Source of the DNA: Neostapfia colusana
Taxonomy: Eukaryota; Streptophyta; Magnoliopsida; Poales; Poaceae
Length of the DNA stretch: 64,000 nt
Reading direction: 5' to 3'
Assembly: GCA_030760725.1 (NCBI GenBank)
Contig: JASWHV010000010.1
Span: forward strand, 37,515,760-37,579,759
In this document: positions 36,486 through 47,722 of the stretch, one piece after another
How the letters are laid out: every line of letters starts with the position of its first letter
Position numbering within the stretch: the first letter of the stretch is position 1
Notes under the pieces: generated by a model
Databases searched by the model: none
Seen by the model: the letters and a program-made list of their open reading frames with translations, nothing else
Told to the model about the DNA's origin: nothing
Position numbers and translations under genes: made by a program

Positions 36486-39235
36486 CTTCCTCGGGTGGGA
36501 GATGTGAAAGACGTCATGCACACCGGAAAGTTCTTCTGGTAATTTCAGCCGGTATGCTACTGATCCACATCTTTCGGTAATCTGAAATGGACCGATGAAT
36601 CGGGGTGCCAACTTTCCTCTCACCCCGAATCTGTTTATGCCCTTCACTGGAGACACGTAGGTATACATGATCCCCAACTTCGAACTGTAATGGGCGTCTT
36701 CTCCGGTCCGCATATTGTTTCTGTCGGGATTGTGCGGCTTTTAGGTTCGCTTGAATCAGCCGAACCTTTTCCTCCGCGTTGTTGACAATATCAATCCCGA
36801 AGGTAACCATTTCGCCAGACGCACACCAATTCAGTGGTGTGCGGAATTTTCTCCCGTATAGCGCCTCATAAGGCACCATATTGATGCTGGCTTGGTACCC
36901 ATTGTTGTACGAGAACTCGGTCAACGGCAAGTGATCATCCCAGTTCTTGCCGTGGTTGATAGCGCAAGCTCACAGCATATCTTCCAGAATTTGATTTACC
37001 CGCTCGGTTTGCCCATCCGTCTGCGGGTGGTATGCTGAACTATGGATCAGCTTCGTCCCCAACGCAGCATGTAGCTGCTCCCAAAAACTGGACACAAATA
37101 ATGTGCCCCAATCCGATATGATGGTATGGGGTACGCCGTTCAAGCATAGGATCCGTGAGATGTACAGTTCAGCATACTTCTTGGCGTTGTAGTTGGTGTT
37201 GACTGGGATGAAATGGGCAACTTTGGTGAGCCCGGTCGACGATTACCCACACAGATTCATGTTTCTGAAAAGTGGTGGGTAAACTGACGATGATGTCCAT
37301 GCTCACATCCTCCCACTTCTAGGTAGGAACGCCCAGTGGTTGTAGCAGTCCTGGTTTCCACATATGATCTGCCTTCGCCCTTCGACATGTATCACACTCG
37401 GACACGTACTTGGTGATCTCCCGCTTCATTCATGTCCATCAAAACTTGCTTCTGAGTTCTTGGTACATTTTGTTGCAACCGGGGTGAATAGAAAACTTTG
37501 ACAAGTGAGCCTCATCAAAAGTTTTCTTCCGTAATTCCGAGTTACGGGGTACGACAATCCGGTCCTTGAACCATAGGACACCGTCTCCGTCTTTCTGGAA
37601 ACATTTCAGCTCCCCACTGTCTATACGTCTCCGCAAATGCAACATTCCCTTGTCATGTTTCTGAGCTGCCGTTACCTCTTCACGGATGGTGGGGATCAAA
37701 GCTAAGTTGTAGAGAGCGCCATGTGGAATCACATGCAATGGTGGCTCGCTCTCTTCCAACGGTGTGATGGTCAAGTTGTTGACGTGTGACTTGTGGCTCA
37801 GCGCATCCGCAACTATGTTTGCCATGCCGGGGTGATAATGGATCTCTATTTCGTAATCCTTTATCAAGTCTAACCATCTTCCCTGCCTCATGTTCAGCTC
37901 TTTCTGAGTGAATATGTACTTGAGACTTTCGTGGTCGGTATATAAATGCACGAGGTTACCATGTAGGTAGTGCCTCCATATTTTAAGTGCAAGTACCACG
38001 GCAGCGAGCTCCAAGTCGTGAGTTGGATAATTCTGCTCATGGTTTATGAGCTGTCGTGATCCATACTTGACCACTCTACGGCCTTGCATCAGCACACATC
38101 TGAGCCCAATGCCGGATGCATCGCAGTACACATCAAACGGTTTTGTTGTGTCTGGCTGCGCCAAAACCGGTGCTGATGTTAGGTGCTTCACTAAAGCCTT
38201 GAATGTTGCTTCACATGCTGGACTCCATACATATTTGGTAGCCTTCTTCAGAAGCTCTGTCATAGACTTGGCAATCTTCAAGAAGTTCAGAATGAACCTC
38301 CGATAATATCCCGCGAGTCCGAGGAAACTCCGTACATCGTGAACAGTTCTCGGGGACTTCCAATTCAGCACTTGTGTGATCTTACTCGGGTCTACAGCGA
38401 TACCCTCCGCTGAGATGATATGCCTGATAAAAGGCACTTGCGATATCAAGAATTCGCACTTGCTGAATTTCGCGTATAGCTTGTGATCCCGCAGCCGTTG
38501 CAAGACTATACGCAGATGTTTCTTGTGTTCTTCCTCCGACTTGGAATATACCAATATGTCGTCGATGAAGACCACGACAAACTTGTCCAGCTCCGGCATG
38601 AATACATAATTCGTCAAGTACATGAAGTGAGCTGGAGCGTTGGTGAGGCCGAAGGACATGACCAGATACTCATAAAGTCCGTACCTCATCGAGAAAACCG
38701 TTTTCGGAATATTCTCAGCCCGTATCTTAATCTGATGGTATCCGGATCTTAAGTCCATCTTGGAAAAGATCTTTGCTTCGACCAACTGATCAAACAACAT
38801 GTCGATCCGTGGCAATGGGTACTTGTTCTTGATGGTTACGGCGTTTAGTGGACGATAATCCACGCAAAGCCGCAACGTCTCGTCTTTCTTTTTCACGAAT
38901 AATGCCGAACAGCCACATGGCAAGGAGCTCGGCCTAATAAAACCCTTCTCTAGCAAGTCCGTTAGCTGAGTTTTCAGTTCAGCCAATTCCTTGGGCGCCA
39001 TCTTGTACGGTCTTCGGGATAATTGCATGGTTCCCGGCGCAAGTTCAATCTTGAACTCCACCTCTCTGTCGGGCGGCATCCCCGGTAAATCATCCGGGAA
39101 CACGTCAGGGAACTCACGGACTACTGGAATATCATCCAACCTGATGGTTGTGGATTGATACACACTTGGAAGTTTTATTTCTGGACTGTCCAGGAATAAT
39201 GAATGAGATTCATGCAATTCTGAGTTCAAGTGCAC
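36481..39235 (-). pseudogene. pol: B0 pol: RT, RNase H and most of integrase
   Basis: The right part (37439-39235) is an open stretch of 598 codons. It holds RT with FPDVFPDDLPG, FSKMDLRSGYHQ (catalytic Asp kept) and FVVVFIDDIL, RNase H with YCDASGIGLRC, ELAAVVLALK and HYHPGMANIVADALSH, and the start of the integrase zinc finger. It ends at a TGA replacing a Trp codon (37439). The integrase core (36931-37438) is broken by a frameshift near 37230 and a nonsense codon near 36970. The residues of the catalytic triad can still be read (MDII, SDWG, TDGQTER). The GPF/Y region follows after another frameshift near 36650. The last codons and the chromodomain are at 204-440, beyond A1. Confidence 0.9.
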
Positions 39236-40805
39236 AATTTAGAGGATGGTGTCTAAAACAGCGCCGTGGTGAGTTAACCACGACATCCCTAAGATGACAT
39301 CAACCTTTTGTCCCTCTAGAACTGAGAGACGTAGGGTATACTCTACCTTCTAAGCATAATGGCGCTTTTGGAACCATCATTCTTGCTGAAATTTTCCCAC
39401 CCGGTGAACAAATCAAATATGGACTATCGGTGGGTAGTATTTGCAATCTGTATTTAGCAATAAAATCTTTGCTAATGAAGCTATGCGTGGTGCCTGAATC
39501 AAATATCACTATAGCGGGATGCTGGTGGAGTTGGAACATACCCGCAAGGACTGGTTCACCCTCCGGCACGTCCTCTATGGCAAGTTAGTGGACGGTGCCG
39601 GGCCTAGGGTTTGCCCACCGCGCATTAGTAGGGTTCCGGGGCTGATTCCTCCCCGGAAGTTGCGGTGCAACTCCGCCGCCTTGCCTCTCAGGGCAATTGT
39701 TGGCGAAGTGTCCCGGACGACCACACTTGTAGCATGTGGCTGCTGCTTGTCCAGTGCTTGGGGGACGAAAGCCCAGCATGTGCTGCTGAGGTGCATACGC
39801 ACACGGCATTGCCCGCTGTTGTTGTTGTTGTTGCTGCAGAGGTGGTACTGGCAGTGCATGCCTGAATGCCGGTGGAGAATATGGCCGACTGCGGAATGGG
39901 ATCGGCCTCTGTGGTGGCTGCCAGCGTGGACCCGATGGTGGGCGATTCACCATCCGATATTTCTGAGAAGGACCACCTCCCTCTCCGCTGCTTTGCGGCA
40001 TGCTTCGCTTTCTTTCCGCCACCGCTAACTCCTAGCCGGAGTCCTCTTGAACAATAGCAGCATCAATTATATCGTTGAGGCTGCCGCGATTGAACATCGC
40101 CAGTTTGTCCTTCAGGAGCGGGTTAAGCCCCTGGTAGAAATGATCCCACCGCTTCTCGTCGGTATCGGCGTGATAAGAAGCGTAAAGCGCAAGATCATTG
40201 AACACCCTGGAGTATTCCAGCACGTTCTGGATTCCTTGCTGCAGACGTAAGAACTCCTGCGTCTTTCTCTTCATGAGACCCGGCGATATGTGATAGGCCC
40301 TATAGGCCGTCCTGTATTCCGTCCTGGTCATAACTCGCTCGGTGGGTTGCGAAGCACAGTAGTTCGCCCACCACGCGCTCACGGATCCCTGGAGTTGTTG
40401 GACCGCGAACTGAGTCTTGCTCTGCTCACTCACTTGGAGCAGCCCGAACTTCATCTCCATTGTGCGGAGCCAGTTTTCCGCATCGAGGGGTTCATACTCC
40501 CTTGAGAATACTGGGAGATGAGTAGCCAGAAAGTCAGAGTAGGAGCTCTGTTAGCGCTCCTCATGATCTTGACGCCTCTCTGGTTGAGACGTATTCGCAA
40601 TGAGGGTTTGCAGCAACTCCGTGTGATGCTGATGAGATCCTGCCATCGCTGCCACAATGTCAGCCAAAGTAACCATTGGCGGTGGCGGATGTTGCTGTTG
40701 CTGCTGCTGCTGTTGCTGTCTCAAGGAATTCTCGGGGGGTGGTTGGGAGGTTTCTCACCCCTGACTGGAACCCCCAACGTCCAGGTTAGCACGAGTAGGA
40801 GTCAT
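39236..40805 (-). pseudogene. gag: B0 gag and protease
   Basis: The ATG at 40805 (MTPTRAN) is the likely start. There is a glutamine run at about 40690-40720. The capsid-like part has SVSAWWANYCASQ and FYQGLNPLLKDKLAMFNRG. The zinc knuckle CYKCGRPGHFANNC is complete, unlike that of B1. The protease site reads IFDSGTTHSFIS. Nonsense codons occur near 40756, 40552, 40034 and 39586, and a 2-bp loss near 39320 shifts the frame before RT. Confidence 0.9.
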
Positions 40806-41079
40806 TCTGAAATTCCAAACAGCAGCGGTCAGCACATGTCATTCTTAAAATTCCATATGAAACAGTAGGTATTGAAGTGACACATGAATAATTTGCACAA
40901 CATTCACATATATTGATAAAGCATAAACTTTATACAAGATACATTATTCTCGGGTCTCCGAGAAGTCGTGCTCATGTCATCACTACCTATACATACCCTA
41001 CTGCCTATACGACATGTCACCGATTTACAAAAGTTTTTCTCCTACCACTCTCGTCGCCCCACTTGGCAACGGTAACATA
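40806..41079 (-). other. B0 spacer between orf0 and gag
   Basis: Non-coding, closely similar to 14719-14989 of B1. Confidence 0.55.
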
Positions 41080-42042
41080 CTACTCGGAGTAGAACTTGAC
41101 CTCCTGCGGTTCGTCCTCCTCCGGTACCTCTGCTGGTGGCTCTGGGTCCACAACCTCCTCTTCCGGCTCGGATTCTCCCATTGCCAGAAGACCCAAGACC
41201 ACGGGTACAGCGCCTACCACCGGTATGCCCATAACCGGAGGTACGAGGTCCTGCAACACGTGCACCTCGTCCATGGCTTGGTTGTAGTCCTCTTCCCAGC
41301 CTTGCCCCTCCTCAATAGTGTCGTCTCGCTCTTGAGTAAGGACCTCGTTCTGCTGGGTCAGAGCCTGCACCTGTTGTTGCAAAGCCGTGATGTTGACATG
41401 GTTTTTCCTCTTCGCCTTCTTCAGACGATGCAACTGATTATATTGTTCGTTCAGTCGCTTGATCGTCGGAAGGAACACATTGCGGAGTGCACTGTGAGCA
41501 CTCTCGAGATGGTCTCCACGGCTTGTGCTATCCTTGAGCTTTGCAGCAAGACAATCCGTATGAACAGCTTGGCTGTCCATCACGGCTTTTCCTGCCCTCA
41601 ATTGGAGACTGAGGTTTGCCTCCGCGGGACTGTACCTTGGGCAACCCGGATCGGTTTCCTCCATGTACCTCCCTTCCCACACATGATTAGCCTGTCCCTC
41701 CACCGGAACGAGCGCGTATGGAGTGCCCTACATACCTCGCACGTGTAGTAGGAAGAAACCCGACATGGTGTCGTGGGCTGCCACTTGCCACATTCCCTCT
41801 GGTTGTGTACCTCTCACCGTAACGGTGAACGGCACCCAACCGGATGGCGTAGGCCCTGCAGGAACTTCGACATGGATCATCCATGTCTTGTTCCCCTCCT
41901 CGCCTTCTTCGTTGGTGAAGTACTGTGGCATCTTTCTGTACCCGAAATATTGAAGCATTTGCCTCAATGCTTCCGGATAGCCGCAGCAGTGAGAACAGTG
42001 GCACACCACCCACCCGTTCTCCAACTGTCTATCCGCTGTCAT
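41080..42042 (-). pseudogene. B0 orf0
   Basis: About 320 codons, from MTADRQLENG (42042) to EVKFYSE, broken only by one nonsense codon near 41727, where B1 has GAG for Glu. It shows ALRQMLQYFGY, WMIHVEVPAGPTPSGWVPF, MWQVAAHDTMSGF and GTPYALVPVEGQ in the N-terminal half. A coiled coil (QQVQALTQQNEVLTQERDD) and an acidic, proline-rich tail (EPPAEVPEEDEPQE) follow. Comparison with B1 shows that reading frame, length and motifs are conserved between two independent insertions of the family. No known catalytic motif is visible. Confidence 0.82.
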
Positions 42043-42054
42043 CTGTAAAAACAT

Positions 42055-43526
42055 ATTTGAGAAATATCAAATATTTATGTGAACAGTAAACCCTTGAGTT
42101 ATAACATAAAACATGTCATTGAACTCATAAAACTTGGAAACATAGCTCAAACATAAACAAATTTGACTGCTGATCTGCTGTCCAATATGACAGTCCTGAC
42201 CAGTTTCCATTTCAACCTGATTTAAACCATGCTAAATGCAAAACAATTCTGGAGCTCAAAACCAAAGTTAAAGCTAACTTCAATAGCTTTCCAGAAAGTA
42301 TTTGCTTGGCCTAAGATACTTCCTGGTTCAAAAGTTATGAGATGTCGAATTTGATAGAATTTCTGGAGAAAATTGGATAGCACCTCCCTGCTTTAGGTAC
42401 TGACTTGATCCAAGAATTCCAGTTAATTCTACTCCCAATCTGACAAAACTTTCTGTTACAAAGTTGTAACCCATCTCCTAAACTTTTCAGAACTACCTCA
42501 TTTTCTATTTTTGGATTTTATGCAGAAAGTTATGCTCAATTTACAGAGAGTAACAGAGAGTGTTTGCTCTGCCCTGTTTTCTGGACAGTTTCAACTCTAC
42601 TGCATTTTTCGATTGGTTAAGGGATGAAACACCTCTGGACCTCAACAGAAAAGTTGTAAAGCTCTTCCAAATATTTCCAGAAATGTATCATATGACCCCA
42701 ACCTCGAAAGAACTCAACCTCTAACCTCTGATTAACTTTAGCCTTAATTCAGCTGAAAACAGGGGACTCTGTCCTTAGTATCCTATAAGTTGAAAACTTG
42801 TTAACTTTGAATATCCTGATTAAGGAAAGGGGTTACATCAAAGTTTTAGTGCTCTGGATTAAAACTTTCCAGTTTTACCATGAAGTTGTTCATTTAGTGT
42901 AATGTGACGTCGATGCGTCACCAGATCATGTCGGTACTACGTCCTCACAAAGAAAAACCTATACCGGACTTAGCCGGCTTCGTTAGTTCAGTGGCACTAA
43001 ACGTCACTCGCACACGGATGCTACACGTCTACCGTTTCGTGGTCAGACTACCTGCAGATAACTCACACAATCGTCAGACTCGGCTGCACACCGAGCCCGG
43101 TATCCATACAATTCGTACACCCGGCCGTCATCACTCGCCCAGATGTTCTCAAGCCAAACACGCCTTGAGCTACATGTTCACGTTACTGACCACGTGACGG
43201 GGTCTCCCAAATCGCCCAAAGCACGCCAGGGACAGACGTTGCTCGATTACCCCTAACGACATGAAGAGCCATAGAGGATATTAAAACGGGTCGGGTTACC
43301 TGCCACCCGTGGGGTTCCACCCTTCAGCTTGTGCGCACTGGTGGACAGAGCTTACGTGCACCCCCCAAGACATAAAGCGTCTCGAGATGCACGATTTTCC
43401 TACATAAGCAATTAGGTTAGTATGTCACTTTCTATACACTAATAACATCCTTATATGGGCTACTAACTCGTTTCTCACCGAATTTTTGAAAAAAAGATGA
43501 CTTTTTCAGTGCGTTAAACCTCAAGC
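42055..43526 (-). other. B0 long 5' leader
   Basis: About 1.47 kb between orf0 and the PBS, parallel to 15934-17414 in B1. No coding region is supported. The near-palindrome at 42904-42919 is conserved. Confidence 0.7.
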
Positions 43527-43540
43527 GAGCTCTGATACCA
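43527..43540 (-). other. B0 primer-binding site (tRNA-iMet)
   Basis: TGGTATCAGAGCTC on the minus strand, three bases from the 5' LTR. Confidence 0.93.
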
Positions 43541-43543
43541 CGC

Positions 43544-46500
43544 TGACACGACCCCATCGGACTTGTCGAGCCAGGATCACGCTGAGGGGTGCTGCGTTGC
43601 ATAGCACTGGATAACACACATCAAAGGTACAAAGCGGAAGCAAAGTTTTATTACATAAACAGGTTTATGAATACTCTTACAACAAAATATGTTCAGTTCA
43701 CACTCACGGGCGTAGACTATGCATCGAGTTCACATTCAGCCCGTGAACGTGTCCCTGCTAGCACGCACACACACTAACACAGTGGCGTGCACGACTCCCA
43801 CTCGACGGGGTTCCCCTCCTGGGGTTCCGTCTCCTCCTGGGGAGTCCCTTCCTCATACACCCCTGCAAAAGCTTCAAACACAAGCAGTGAGCACGATGGC
43901 TCAGCAAGACAGACCCCTCTCTCCTATACATGGAACTTCTACATGATGGGTACATGGTACATGAGATACATAATTTGCAAAGGAATCGCCTAATTACTTG
44001 AACCTTAGTTTCAAGTTTTAGCAGCAGGTTGTGGAGAACCTTACGCTAAGGCGCATGAGAGAGCCGCAATCAAACAAGAAACACATTTCTCTCATGTACT
44101 TTGCCCAAAGTTGAAAAGAACTTTAATTAGCTCTAGGCTACAACAAGACATTAACAAGCAAAGTATAACTTTCAAATCAGCAAACTTTTAACATGTATCT
44201 AGCTTGTTCTTTCTACGTCACGGTACAGTGAACAAGTGGTACTCACTGACCGTGAGGGACGGCAATTATAGTCGATTTACAGCTGCCGGGTTACCCGAAT
44301 AACCCGTCACATATGCCCGTACTCAATGTTGCCTAGAGCAAACATCACGGATGTCGTACGCAACCACCTTTCACCCGTTAGCCAAATGTTGAACCGGTCC
44401 AATCGTCCTGAGCAAGAGGTCTCTGCGCGTGCATCCACAGTGCCGCCAGCCGATTTACACCTCGAGCTCTCAACCTACCCTCTGAACGACCAGCTATGCC
44501 TCAACACCCAGCTACCCGAGTTACATCGGTTTCCCGGTTCCCATATAGCCGGTAGGTCTTCGGTACTATTCTAGCTTGTTCAACAGGCCCGCACACGGCT
44601 CGGTCCTCAATCGACCCAAGCGGAGCTATGGCACCCAGGCCCCAAAGTTCTGCTGCCCTTACTCTCCACTAGGTCTCGTTTTTATTGCCATGTGTTTCAT
44701 TTGCTATCTTTACCCGAGCGATGTGCCTCTAGCCTATTCTCGCGAGCAGTTCCTACTACTCGACTTGTACTGAATCCTACACTGTCTTAGCATTGCAGTA
44801 TCTAACGAGGTTTTCAAACCTAATCCCAACACAATGTTTTTCTTGGCTATGCAATTGGGATTCAAACAAGACTCTAATGCAAGAAGTAAGTGGTGCTCAA
44901 AGTAAGTTCTCAAAACAATAAAAATTTATAAAAAGGGTTAATGCAAACCAAAGCTTGCCTTGCTGCTCTTGGTCGTAGGCTAGCTGCTATTCCGGAGTGA
45001 CGAAGTCTAAGACTTTGGGTTCCTCCTCAACCTTAGCGACTACATGAGATAACATGTATATGTATTAATTTAAATGCATTTGAATTGAATTTAAACTTGT
45101 GAAGACTATAAGTATTACTAGACAGACCCAATGACACTGAAATTTTTACTGTTGTTTGGATACAACCTAAACAGAGACTTGGCCAAGTTTCATTTGCAGC
45201 AAAGCTAATTTAAGCTTTCCACAAATAATTATGTACTTTACCTTAATTAGAGCTCTAAGGGTGTTCTAGTTATTTTCATGGAGCAAGCCATGACTTTCTG
45301 GAAACTAGATTTTCATAGGGTTATAATGGAGTTTGTTTTACTTAATTTGAAGGTTCCTAGCTAAAGATATGAGCTAAACAATTTCAGAGAAATTCTGAAA
45401 ATGTTTTTGGACATTTTACATTTTCTATGGAACAGTTTTATTAATCACACCATTAGGTGGATCAAATGAGCTCAAATGGATCTGAAATTTTTATGGTAGT
45501 TCAAAGATATTTTGGTGAACACCCTAGCAAAACTTCAGAATTTTTCTCCAAAGGGTTCTCCAGTTAAAATTCTAACCATTTTGAACTTTGAAGAATTAAT
45601 TCTGGAGAAATAAGGATTTTCATGAAGCGAAACTTGATTTTCTGGAAATTACTCAGATAGCTGAATCCAACAAAATTTGGTTCACTCGATTTGGAGTTTC
45701 TTGCCAAAGTTATGTGGGTTTGAAGTTTGAATTAAATCTAAAAATCAGGAAAAAGTTTAAACCGCTGCGCGTTGGACCGGGGCTACGTTTCAACTTCTCA
45801 GCTGTCGACACACGGAGCTACAGAATCTTTCGCGTGCAGCCACACCCGATCTGGTGCCACAGCGAATCCCGGTTTTAAAATATCTGCCGCTGACGCATGG
45901 GACCGGGGGCTTCGTCTACCTCCGGCCTCCCGTGCTCGGCCGCCGTGACCTCTCACCGGAGAGCTCGCCGGTGGCCTCTATCGTGCGCCAAACTCTATGA
46001 TTTTGGCCGCCTCTGCCTAAATCCATCCGGGGAACACGATGCTGGGCTCAGCTCGTCATGAAAATCACCGGCACATAGTCGGCGACGAGCGGCGGCTTCG
46101 GAAGAACTTTGGCTGTGTTGGTCGGCCTCCCTAGCACCCCAAACAATTGAGCAAAAGGCTATAAAGCATCAGTGGACCCTAGGAAAGACCGACATGAGCT
46201 CGAAGCAGATCGGGAGAGGTCCTAAGTAGGCTCTCACCGTGCGCCCGATGCTTCCCGCATAAGCCGCCGTTCGCAAGCTTTGAAATATGCCATGTACAGA
46301 GGTTCTCATGCTAGGTGTTGTGAAGCTAACTTGTGCGCCACTAAGCCTAGATCGTGTAGGAAAAGTTTGAGGGTCTCTAAACAACTATGGGGTGAGAATT
46401 TGGCGGATCCGCACCCGAAGGTCGGTCTGCGCCGAGTGAATGGGCAAACTGAAATTCATCGCCATTGATCAAATTCTCGAGCTGTGGCTCAGGGGTGAGC

Positions 46501-47581
46501 AGCACCAGTCCCTAACGCGTCCGGGGACGCCTTAGCTTGGGAGTAACACCCTCCCGTTTGGGCTGTCCACGGGAGCCCGAAGTGCGGCGGACTTAGGTCA
46601 CCAGAAGGAACTCTCAGCATGGTCGAGATCGTCTGAGTTCAGCCAATTTCCAGCAACGGGGAAGGAGAAGGAGAGTCCTTAGTACCGTTTTGCAGCTTCG
46701 AGGGAGTGGAGAGGCTGTGATCGTGGGCTTCTCCGATCAACCGAGAGAGCGGAGGCGAGAGCTGTGTTTCTTGCGCGAGGGAGCAGAGAAGCAGCCGAAT
46801 GCCTCTCTCGCCGGCTCGGGCTCGGGGATAAGAAGGAAGCGATGCGGTTCAGCGGCTCGGGGCGGCAAGCAGCTGCTGTCCCGATCGATCCTTTGCCGTG
46901 GTAGCTGCTGGCTCGCGCACGAGTAACTGAGCTCGGGCTTCAGTAGGTTGTTTTTGCTGCTGAGACTGACAAGTGGGTCGCACCCGGGGTTTAACCTCTG
47001 AAATTAAATTTTCCCCACTGCTCTAAACAGTAGAGACCCAATTAACCCTGGTCATTTGAATTATCTACCCCTGGGCCATTTGAATTGGATAGAATTGAAA
47101 TTGGTTTTTGTTTGACTAAATTTCAGCACATATGCAGTTTGAAATTCAAATAAAGTTTGAATTTGCTAAACTTAGCTCATGTCAAGATCAACACCAAATG
47201 GAGTGAAAATTGGTGTGTGAGCTCACAAAAATGTGCTGAGTAAGAATATGCCTCCCACTTTTGAATTCATGGGATGGAAATATTTTGAATTTGAGTTCAA
47301 ACCACCCTCTTTCTAGCTATATCCAAAAGGACTTCAAAAAAGTCTTGAATTTGGTTAAAATCTGGCATGGACATTCCTAGCAAGGTGTAGGACTTTTTCA
47401 TATGTCCAGCCCCTATGATGCATGTGGGAAATGCCACTTTTGCATTTTGTGAGTTTATTCTCTAATGATCATGTTGATGGTGTTTACTTGCTCTTAAAAT
47501 GTGTTCACAAGGTTTCTTCAAATGAAGTGTGTGTGTGGTGATGAACACTTTGAATATGTGCCAAAAACTCAGGCTCTTACA
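43544..47581 (-). repeat. B0 5' LTR, complete (4038 bp)
   Basis: From TGACACGACCCC to CTCTTACA in plus-strand reading, the same length class as B1 (4042 bp). It is clearly more divergent from B1 in the GC-rich middle (about 45770-46930). The hairpin TGAGC...GCTCA is at 43888-43903. The stem-loop near 44745-44763 is degenerate compared with B1. Confidence 0.94.
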
Positions 47582-47722
47582 TTTAGGCCTTGGACACGTT
47601 CCTCCTCATCGGCGCCGCCCCTCTGACGCTGCCGCCGGTGCCGATTGGTTTCCGGCCGTTTTCAAGCGGGGAAATCTTGCCCGGCTGTTGCGCCATGTTC
47701 CAAGCATCGTGTAGGGCAAAGC
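47582..47722 (-). other. Foreign GC-rich fragment fused to the A3 gag-pol frame
   Basis: 141 bp that match no A, B, C or D sequence in the window. On the minus strand it continues the A3 frame for about 45 codons (FALHDAWNMAQQPG, then LENGRKPIGTGG, then MRRNVSKA) and ends in TAA at 47583-47585, next to the B0 LTR. The first five bases, TTTAG, may be B0's target duplication. It could be a scrap of a host gene's 3' coding end or of another transposon; I do not recognise the protein. Confidence 0.6.

Larger units (their letters stand above)
1..47581 (-). mobile_element. Element B0: outer Ty3/gypsy chromovirus, interrupted by A1
   Basis: This is the oldest layer visible. Its pieces are the tail of the 3' LTR (1-133), PPT and integrase end (134-440), then after the A1 insertion the rest of integrase, RT-RNase H, protease, gag, orf0 and leader (36481-43526), PBS and complete 5' LTR (43544-47581). 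The 5-bp duplication AGACA flanks A1 at 436-440 and 36481-36485, so the two halves join at one codon. Over the 133 bp of LTR visible on both sides (1-133 against 47449-47581) I count 5 differences and no indels. The chromodomain and tRNA-iMet PBS place it in the Tekay/Del-type chromoviruses. All coding regions are broken. Its left LTR starts outside the window, so its own target duplication cannot be checked. Confidence 0.9.
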
